A stretch of DNA of 16,199 nucleotides from Spirogloea muscicola (Eukaryota > Streptophyta > Zygnematophyceae > Spirogloeales > Spirogloeaceae), in the NCBI GenBank assembly GCA_009602725.1, contig WELB01000061.1:45458-61656 (forward strand), given 5' to 3'. Of the stretch, positions 9,074 through 16,199 are shown in pieces (positions within the stretch are counted from its first letter, which is position 1; the number at the start of each line of letters is the position of its first letter). The notes beneath the pieces are model-generated. The model worked only from the letters and a program-made list of their open reading frames with translations, was not told the origin of the DNA and ran no database searches. The position numbers and the translations under genes were made by a program.

Positions 9074-12000
9074 ATGGGCCCGNTGCTGGCGGCGGCGGCC
9101 CCGCGCGCTGCGGCCAAGAAGGACCCCTCCAAGGGCCACCACCACGCGCCCATCCCCGTCCTCCCGGACTCCGGCAACGACGACGGTGAGCGGCCGCCGT
9201 CGCGCCTTGCGCCTCTCGCCGTGGCCAGCGCACTCTCGACCACCGGCGCCAGACGCCTCTCTGCGCCACGGCTGGCAGCGGCGCTGGCCAACGTCGCGAA
9301 GCTCGCCTTGCCAAGCGGAAGGGGGAGCGCGGAGACCGTCAGAAGCTCAGGGCGACGTCATTGGAAGGACGTTCGCCTCGACGGCCTCACTGCTGGCCAT
9401 GCCTTTCCGCCAATGATGAGTGCGGAAAGGCATGGCCATGACTCTTGCTGCGGCTGCCAACGTGCGCTGGCGCGGCAGCCAACTCGCTGCTGCGCTGGAA
9501 GTACTACTACGGCAACCCGGGCAACCTCAGCGGCTGGACGGCGGCCGTCAACCCCTGCGCCGGCGGCAAATGGACGCCGCCTGTCGCCTGCCGGGGCTCG
9601 CGGATCGTCAGCTTGTGAGCACCAAACCTCAAAAGCCCCCCCTTTCCCCTTCTTTTCCCCATTTGTTTGCCACATCCTGTATCGGGAGCCACAATGTCTT
9701 GAAGAAAAGAACAACAAATGCAGCAACAGTGTCTACCCTTGACAGAAAGAGTGGCCACAGTTGTCTTACTTAATTGCCTGCTGTGGCCGGCGCGCTCTCT
9801 GAGGCCGTCGACCGATTGCATGGCCCGCAGGAACGTGTCGGGTTCGGGCCTGCGCGGCGTGCTGGACTTGAGCCTCATTGCCAATCTGACCGAGCTCGAG
9901 TCGCTGTGAGCCCCACATGCAGCCGCCACTGCCGCTGCACACAATATAGTCATTTTGTCGGCCTTATCGTGCTTTGACAGTGGCCCACCAGTTGGTCTCT
10001 GACTGTGCCTGGCCTGGCTCTGACTGGCCTCCTCCACTGGCCTCTTCCACACTGGACTGGAGTTGGGTTCTCGTCTTTGCATCTCATTGATTACGTTTCC
10101 ATATCTTCTCTCCTTCACCTCCCTGGTCCCCCGCCCTTCTGCAGCGACCTCAGCACCAACTACCTCACCGGCATGCTGCCGGACTCCATCGGCAACTTCC
10201 GCAAGCTGCGCGTACTGTGAGTGCTCCAGCAAAGCTGCCCTCGCCGCCTGTGCTGCCGTTGCTGCCGCACTGCAACACTGCCAGTCTTGGCAGCGGAGTC
10301 TTACGTGCTGGTGCTGGCCCTTGCTCGCAGGCACTTGGACAACACCGCCTTCTACAATGGCATGCCGGCTTCTCTCGGCAACCTCACATCTCTCGAGGAG
10401 CTGTGAGCACCACTGGCAGGCTCTGCATTGAGTTCAGAGTCGGGAGTGCACAGCAGCACTTGAAGCTGAGGCACTGAGTCACTCTTTGGATCGAGCTCGT
10501 CCCTGAGTTAATTGAGGTATCAAAATAATGTCATGGCGCACGCAGGTCATTTGTGAACAACGGCTTTAAATCCATCCCTGATTCACTGGCCAACTTGACC
10601 AATCTCAGGATCTGGTGAGCACATCTTGGCTGCGAGCTCAACAGTGGACTTTGCTGCAGGTCTCATTCAAGACAGTCTGCATGTGTACAGCCAGCAAATA
10701 CTGACGTCCGGTCGAGGTACCATGCTCGGGCAGCCGGGTGCCCTGGAGTGAGAAATATTCCTCATGCGCACCAACTTGGTCCTGCAGGAACTCCGCGTAC
10801 AACTACATGCTCAACCCGGGCCTTCCGACCTACTTCAACAACTTCACCAGGCTTGAAGTCCTGTGAGTCTCTTTCATGTTCAGAGTCAGAGCCCCTTGGA
10901 GCAAGGCTCTGCTTGCTTTAGGTCTTGCGGTGGCGTCTCAGAAGGTTTCAGAAGTGCTATCACGGATCAGTTGCTTGCCTTCACTTGGATTGATGAACTG
11001 CATCTGGCATACAGGAACTGTTCGCACAACTCTCTCGGCGGCCCCCTCCCTGATCTCACACATGCGACCAATATGACTCACATGTGAGAGCAGAACCACT
11101 CCTCCATCTCCATTCTCTTGCCCATTGCCGAGCGAGGCTGACATTATCACCGTCCATTATCATCGTCCATAGCCTCAGCTTGTCTAACTTGCTGCTCCTT
11201 AACTCCCCGCGCTTGTATATTGTAGTGACTTTTACCTGGGAATCATGAATGAGAGCATTCCTATCAGCTGGGGAAACCTCAAGAAGCTCAAGGAAATGTA
11301 AGCCATGGACATCTTTGAACTGCTGACTGCCGACTTGCACTCAGTTAGAAGCTTGGACTGGTTGCAGATTTTCTGCAATCTCACTTAATTTTGATACTAT
11401 ACTGGCGAGTTTTCGTTGTTCAGCAACTTGGAGATGAATAACCTCTACTGCGACGTTCCGCCGGCTGTCTGGGACCTCCCAAATCTCACATTGCTCCTGC
11501 TCCAACAAAACTATTTCACCGGTGACGTCCCGAAGCTTCGCAAGAACGTCACATACTCATTGGTTACTGACTGCTTCAACTCTGCTTATAACAAGACAAT
11601 CTTGACTGAGAACCTGCCCGCCGACAAGTGCGCGGACGCAACCAGCCACTTCCTTGGCCTTGGCTTCGCCTGCCCAACATTGCCTTCACCGCCTGCCGCT
11701 CCAAGCCCAAGTAAGACAGCAAAACTGCCTTCCAAAGCGCCTGTTCAGTTGCAGTTGTCCAATGTGGGCCCTGGAGGATAGAGTCCTCATGAACGCTGTG
11801 AATCTGTTACTTACTTACACAACATGCAGCTGCACTCTGATGTTGCTACAAGTGCAGCCATCAACTGATTATGTTCAGACCTCGAGACTTGATGATGATC
11901 CGATTTGAAGTAGTATAGCTCCAGACAATGTGCCTCTTGCGTGAGTGGACTGATCAAATAGGGCCTTGTTCTACCTGTCGCTTGTTGCAGTAACAAGCCC

Positions 12001-12196
12001 CATCCCAACGAGCAGCCCAGCAGCCGCGCCGGGCCCCGCGCCGGCGCCCACGACCTCGCCGCCGCCCCCGCCGAGCCCGGCTTCGTTGGCCATGCCACAA
12101 CGAAGCGCCAATGTCGTGATCATTGCGGCGGCCCTTCTCTGTGGACATTGCCTCTCCTCACTGCTCTCTACTAGACCGCTCAGGCTGCACATATAG
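9074..12196 (+). CDS. Secreted/anchored LRR protein without kinase, one repeat per exon
   Basis: Exon model: 9074-9185, 9479-9614, 9831-9905, 10145-10216, 10331-10402, 10546-10614, 10788-10862, 11015-11083, 11226-11297, 11424-11710 and 11991-12196. All introns are GT-AG and in phase, giving 414 residues. Residues after about 38 form an LRRNT cap (ANSLLRWKYYYGNPGNLSGW, then CAGGKW and VACRG). Exons 3-9 are 69-75 bp and each encodes one repeat (for example DLSTNYLTGMLPDSIGNF), with phase-2 introns in the same Leu or equivalent codon. Exon 10 adds further repeat sequence, a Cys-containing cap (TDCFNSAYNKT, DKCAD, FACP) and the start of a Pro/Ala/Ser hinge. The C-terminus (about 387-405) is hydrophobic and followed by RPLRLHI, fitting a GPI signal or a transmembrane anchor. 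The start codon is uncertain: the leader at 9074 is a weak signal peptide and includes the ambiguous base at 9083. It likely acts at the cell surface; the ligand is unknown. Confidence 0.82.
9394..9438. repeat. Perfect 17-bp inverted repeat (hairpin) in the first intron of the LRR gene
   Basis: Arms at 9394-9410 (TGGCCATGCCTTTCCGC) and 9422-9438 are exact reverse complements with an 11-base loop. It lies 40 bp before the acceptor at 9478. Confidence 0.9.
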
Positions 12197-12242
12197 AGAT
12201 ATGGAGGCCATCCTGCATCCGAATGAGCTCAGGTAACCCTGG

Positions 12243-12247
12243 TGTAA
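12243..12247 (+). promoter_or_regulatory. Possible TGTAA polyadenylation signal
   Basis: TGTAA occurs 47 bases after the stop codon of the LRR gene. This pentamer is the usual poly(A) signal in chlorophyte algae, but a 5-mer also occurs by chance (another lies at about 12412), so support is weak. Confidence 0.3.
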
Positions 12248-12316
12248 ATTATACCCTATTCTTTAAGGTTGATCAGGAAGCTCGCGGCTGCAGCACCCGC
12301 GTTGCAGAGCGACAGC

Positions 12317-12353
12317 CGCGAGGAATGGCGCTACCAGTGGCCCATTCCTCGCG
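12317..12353. repeat. Perfect 12-bp hairpin downstream of the LRR gene
   Basis: CGCGAGGAATGG (12317-12328) and its exact reverse complement (12342-12353) flank a 13-base loop. It begins 120 bp after the LRR stop codon. Confidence 0.85.
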
Positions 12354-12574
12354 CCTGGCCCTCTGTCCTGTCAATGGCCAAAAAATTGCTGCAGCTCTGT
12401 CATTTGCCAAGTGTAACTCGGTTGCTGGTCGATGTCAGCTTTCTGTGGGTTGCAACACATGACCAATACTAGGTCCTCTGATGTGACTCTGTGTATAACC
12501 AGCTGTTCAATCATGTGCTTGTCAGCGTCAGCATATCCATGATGGGTTGTACACTTGACCAGCAATGTGGTTCT

Positions 12575-12697
12575 CTGACTTCGCCCCCTCTCTCACCAAC
12601 TGGCTTATCAGCCTTTGAGCATGATTGCGCCAGACAGGGCAGCATCATGGCAGAGCGCTTGCGCCTTTCTTGGTGGTCTGAGAGGGGGCGAAGTCAG
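12575..12697. repeat. 18-bp perfect inverted repeat around an 87-bp loop
   Basis: CTGACTTCGCCCCCTCTC (12575-12592) and its exact reverse complement (12680-12697) bound a 123-bp unit. After a 2x2 mismatch, four more pairs (ACCA/TGGT) extend the stem inward. It could be a small foldback element or a long hairpin RNA precursor. Confidence 0.85.
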
Positions 12698-13078
12698 TTC
12701 TTACCGTCAGAGAAAGTGACCAGCAAGAGAGCAGCTGACCTCAGCTGATGTCAGCTGTGGAGAATGCTTGTGCTAGTCAGAGGCCAATCTTGTATGGACA
12801 TTCTCCAATACTGTCCTTGATAGTCAAGGGCAAGGCTGTCACATCAAGAAGCAACATGCACGCAATATATTGATCTGCAGCACAAGCGGTAACAGCAAGC
12901 ACATGTGTACACCTCAATTTTGGGTATGACGTACATAATACAGTTTGGCTGCTTTGGTGCAGCCAGTGTAAAGGGATTCCACAAAACCCCAAAGAATATC
13001 ACGATCCTGGTCACTGTCTGTTAGACTGAACAGTCTGAGGATGTGTAGACCCTGAATTGCAGTCAGGGAGGCAGACAG

Positions 13079-16032
13079 TCAGTCGTCGTCCATGGTGAAG
13101 TCGCGCGTGAAGGCATAGGCCTGCTTGTGTACGCCGTGGCGCTGCAACCGCTGGAGGTAGAAGTAGCCAGCATACGCCGTGAAGCCGCCGCCGGCAAGTG
13201 CAAGGCTGATGAGCAGCACCGTCAGCGGCCATAATGCTTCAAGACAACACACATCCGTAAGTCAGCCTTTGATTTCTGAGCGACAGAACAATCCAACACT
13301 TTGAGTACCATTGAACTGTGGACCTGCACCCGTTTGGCCATGTGTGCTCACGGCTCGGGTACATAGCAGCCAACGAATAACTCACAGTGGTGCCTGGTTG
13401 AAGCGGGGACTATTAGGCCGCCACTGTCTGTCGTGTTGACAGAGACAGGAGCGAACACTGCAAAGTCGTAGTATGCTCGAACGGCGTCAACAAGATATGC
13501 ATCTGTCGTGCCATGCACGGGCTCCAGCGAAGTGGTGCTGGGGTGGCCACCATGACGCAGGAACAATGTCAGATCGAATCCGCCGTCTGGCTCCTGCAAG
13601 TGAGAAGCTGAACCAAGCTCCACAACTCCACAACAGGCACTTGACATTTAGAGCATACAGTGGCATCTATTAACAAGGTTTTCTATTCAACCTGTAGTAT
13701 AGGCTTGATATTGCACAATATCAGCTCGATATCTCAAGACATGATATTACAGGATTCGAGACTCAAAGATGGGCCTCCTGTACCTCTTTGAGAAGAGGAG
13801 GGAGTTGGGATTGGCTGCTGGCCCAAAGCCGTGTCGGTCAATGCCCAGGTAGCGGCTGAGCTGCTTTAGATTCGCCCGCAAGAGGGCAGTGTTGGACTTG
13901 CCAAGAGTGGCGCGCGTCATGACCACCCGCTTTGGCAGCGCACCAAAGCTGCAAAGACGGGCGAGAGGGGGCGCAGATGAAGCAGCATTGCAGCAGAGAC
14001 AGCAACTGTGCTGTGAGCTTGGGGAGCCAGTGCAGACTCAAGCCGTGCAGTACATCAAATCAGCAACTAGCAGCAAGGGAGGCAACATGGAAACACCAGT
14101 CAATGGCGTCATCGGCGAGCTTGTATTGCGAGTATGTAGAGCAGTGGGAAGGGGGGCGCCTACTTGCAGCTCTGAGAGGAGTCGACGTCCTCACAACCGC
14201 CAGCAAGGCATGCCAGCCTTGCAAGTCGCACCAAGCAGGACACAATGTCCAAGTCAGACATCGGCACAGCAGATTGACACCAGCCACAGGCGGACCAGTC
14301 ATAAGTGTCACTGCTGCACTAACGCCCCAGGAGCGCACCGCAGATCGGCGGCTGCCAGCGTGGCCCACGACTGCGCCAGCCGTCCACCTCGCGCATAGTC
14401 AGTCGGCGCGGAGCTGCTGACAAAGGCCACCTCGCCGCCACGGTTCATGAGGCAGTCCATCGCCCCGTCATCCTGTGCACCCCATTGGAACCGGTGCACG
14501 ACAAAGCTGGCCCGGTTCTCAGCCAGCCAAGCGAGGAGGGGGAGAAAGGCAGACAGCGTTTGCTAGAGGGAGGTCACACAAGAGGGAGAGTCAAAGAGGG
14601 CGGTGACTTGCACAGGAGTGGTGGACGGAGGGTGGGCAAGACGAAGAGGGAGGGAGGAGGAGACACGAGGGCCAGTCGACGCACATCGCTGAAGCGGCCA
14701 GCCGGCGCTGCCCGACAGTCGCCGCCGCAACCGGTGCAGAGGGCCGGCGGGCCGCCTGGTGCACAGACGGTGCTGAAGAAGGCAGCCGCCGACTCTACAT
14801 CGTCGGGCACGCTTGGGTCTCGCGCGGACACCGGCAGCTCGCCGCTGGCGGCCATCCGCCCCAGCGGCAATGTCCAGCCCGCGGCGCTGCCATAGTCTGC
14901 GTGGCAACTTGCCAGACCGCGCAGGCGGCCAGGTGACAGTGGGTGCCGCCCTTCGCACGCCGCTCTGAAGAGAAGCAACATCAGGCAATGAGTTTGAGGC
15001 ATCAAAGACTGGAGTATTTAGACTGCGGAAGAGAAACGGGCTGCACCAAGAGGAAGACACATGGCTTACGCGCGGACAACGGCAACAGCGGTCGTGCTTG
15101 GCGAGCCACCCTCGGCGACGAGCGGCACGAGGCCGTGCTCGTGCGCGGCGCGCACGGCGGCCAGCGCGTCCAGGCCCGTCACTTCCGCGTCGCCTCCAGC
15201 GATGAGCGCCGCACAGTCATCAGCCGAGCGGCCTTCGACGCTGTCATGAGTCAGTGAGAGAGGGGACGTCATCAGCTGCAGACCCGATGAAGGAATGCCA
15301 TCTAAAAAGCAGATGAATGAAGGGGAGGAGGAAGGGACCAAGGAAGGAGGAGGGAAGCTGCTGGCGACTCACCAGGCCCAGTGGAGAGCGTCGCCAGTTT
15401 CATTGGGCGCGTTCAGCGAGTTCAGCAGCGGCATGAGATCTGCCTGGCACTTGCTGAACTCCGCAGTGCCACTGGCGCACCACCTTGGGTGGACTGTACA
15501 TGACATGCGTTGCAGCAGGAGGAAGGGCGTGCGACCAACACAAGCACGACCACGCCGGCGGGCAGTCAGGCCTTTGCGGCTGGTGTGGGCGCTCTGCCAT
15601 CAAGGTCGTTCGTTATGGATGAGCGCTCATAAGAGCAGTTAGCATTGGGTATTAAGTCTATAACCTTGAATGTTAAGTAACATTCGTATATATTTATTAC
15701 AACCTTGTGTTATACTGGGGTGAGCATCTAGGAGGGTCAAGTAGCACTCACAGGGCTGGCTGGCATTGGCTGCGGCGGCAGCAGCCACGGCACGGAGCGC
15801 CTTGAGGGCGTCAGCGCCGAGCCACGCCTCGGTGTCGGGCCCGGCGGGCGCGAGCCCCGTGGCGTCTGCCCGGAAGATGGACTCGAGCTCGTTGCGCGTG
15901 CGGTCGAAGAAGGTCTCGCGGAAGGTGGAGCTGTTTGCGGCCAGCGCAGCGAGCTGGCGCTGGAGAGCCGCCGACGCTGCTGGCGTCTCGCTCAGGCGCA
16001 TCACAACCGCGTTGCCAGGGATTTTTGCCCAG
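13079..16032 (-). CDS. Transferrin-family protein with C-terminal transmembrane anchor, 5' partial
   Basis: Minus-strand exons in order: 16032-15752, 15493-15373, 15240-15070, 14964-14685, 14562-14324, 14171-14097, 13948-13784, 13639-13386 and 13236-13079. All are GT-AG and phase-consistent, giving 580 residues. Residues 1-93 match the end of a transferrin lobe (IPGNAVVMR ... FRADATGL, TEAWLGADALKALR). A second lobe then follows family order: RWCASGTAEFSKC, DCAALIAGGDAEVTGLDA, LVPLVAE, TTAVAVVRA, LASCHADYGSAAGWTLPLG, AAFFSTVCAPG, MDCLMNRGGEVAFV, then C-FGALPKRVVMTR. Residues about 533-556 form a membrane helix, followed by a cytosolic tail ending MDDD. Transferrins bind Fe(III) with carbonate. 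Here Asp158 is kept, but both Tyr ligands, His, and the anion-binding Thr and Arg positions appear to be T184, D315, R396, A213 and S217. Sequons (NSST, NAS, NET) suit an extracellular protein. Upstream exons lie beyond the window. The start of the 13639 exon is the least certain boundary. Confidence 0.82.
14097..14171 (-). other. 75-bp mini-exon of the transferrin-like gene
   Basis: Acceptor CTCTCAG|A and donor ACTG|GTGTTT give a 75-base exon in phase 2/2. It encodes SHCSTYSQYKLADDAID and makes a split Cys with the next exon, so the join reads DDAIDC-FGALPKRVVM. This restores the Cys that transferrins have just before the HLAxxP-like motif, which direct joining of the neighbouring exons would lose. 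Confidence 0.6.
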
Positions 16033-16199
16033 CTGCAGAATTGTGGGGCGACATGACAGACACACCATGAGTAAGTGATGCTCACGGGACAAACAGAGAA
16101 AGCATGTGAATGGCGGGAAGCACTGAGAGGCCCGAGGAAGGTGGGGCAAGGGTGGGGGGACGCACGGGAAGGAGGAAGGGAGAGGAGGGGAGAGGGGGG
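16033..16199 (-). other. Intron of the transferrin-like gene running off the window
   Basis: On the minus strand this stretch is strongly pyrimidine-rich and ends at a CTGCAG acceptor (16033). No coding similarity is visible. The next upstream exon should end in two bases of a split codon, probably a Cys by analogy with the second lobe. Confidence 0.6.

Larger units (their letters stand above)
12197..13078. other. Convergent intergenic region between the LRR gene and the transferrin-like gene
   Basis: No coding sequence is supported. It holds the 3' UTR of the plus-strand LRR gene and, from the other side, of the minus-strand gene. Two perfect-stem hairpins occur (12317-12353 and 12575-12697). 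The open frames here have no recognisable motif. Confidence 0.6.

Noticed and set aside
8579-9742. 387-codon open frame spanning the foldback repeat and the start of the LRR gene
   Set aside because: It runs through the repeat, a proline run from (GCC)n and the first intron. Only the part from 9074 to 9185 fits a gene model.
13690-13755. AT-rich palindromes (GATATTGCACAATATC and neighbours)
   Set aside because: The 7-bp arms in an AT-rich intron are short enough to arise by chance.
13889-14420. Plus-strand open frames opposite the transferrin gene
   Set aside because: They are composition-driven shadows. The minus strand carries the conserved motifs and consistent splice sites.
14485-14895. 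Plus-strand open frame of 136 codons
   Set aside because: It overlaps a minus-strand transferrin exon and a polypyrimidine intron. The encoded Gly/Arg-rich string has no family features.
1-16199. tRNA, rRNA, CRISPR arrays or bacterial operon signals
   Set aside because: No cloverleaf, rRNA-like or regularly spaced repeat was seen, and the spliced gene structures make a prokaryotic origin untenable.

Overview
This is a eukaryotic nuclear window from the green lineage. It is fairly GC-rich and has GT-AG introns with pyrimidine-rich 3' ends. Its plant-type LRR receptor-kinase architecture points to a green alga. A plant-style LRR receptor kinase next to a transferrin-family gene would be odd for a land plant, so a streptophyte alga, or a chlorophyte with plant-like receptors, seems most likely. 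The exact taxon cannot be read from the sequence.

Layout. (1) 187-5247, plus strand: an eight-exon receptor-like kinase, 5'-truncated by the window edge. In-phase splicing gives about 1265 residues: an 8-cysteine lipid-transfer-like domain, an LRRNT_2 cap, about 26 leucine-rich repeats, one transmembrane helix and an intact RD-type Ser/Thr kinase. (2) 5248-6300: non-coding, pyrimidine-rich toward its 3' end. (3) About 6300-8519: a dead, 5'-truncated non-LTR retrotransposon with reverse transcriptase and an R2-like CCHC/restriction-like endonuclease tail. It carries frameshifts, a stop, and an inserted hairpin-rich repeat. A related foldback element with 25-bp inverted ends lies at 8736-8900. 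(4) 9074-12196, plus strand: a second LRR gene without a kinase. Most repeats sit on their own 69-75 bp exon with phase-2 introns, and the gene ends in a Pro-rich hinge and a hydrophobic C-terminus. (5) 12197-13078: a convergent intergenic stretch with two perfect-stem hairpins. (6) 13079-16032, minus strand: the 3' part of a transferrin-family gene, holding the end of one lobe, a complete following lobe, a transmembrane helix and a short cytosolic tail. Five of the six canonical iron/carbonate ligand positions in the complete lobe are replaced.

All three protein genes look like cell-surface or secreted products: a signalling receptor, an anchored LRR protein and a membrane-anchored transferrin-fold protein. 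A shared pathway is not shown by the sequence. Exon boundaries were chosen by eye from splice motifs and phase consistency. In each of the three models every junction is in phase and the total length closes in frame.
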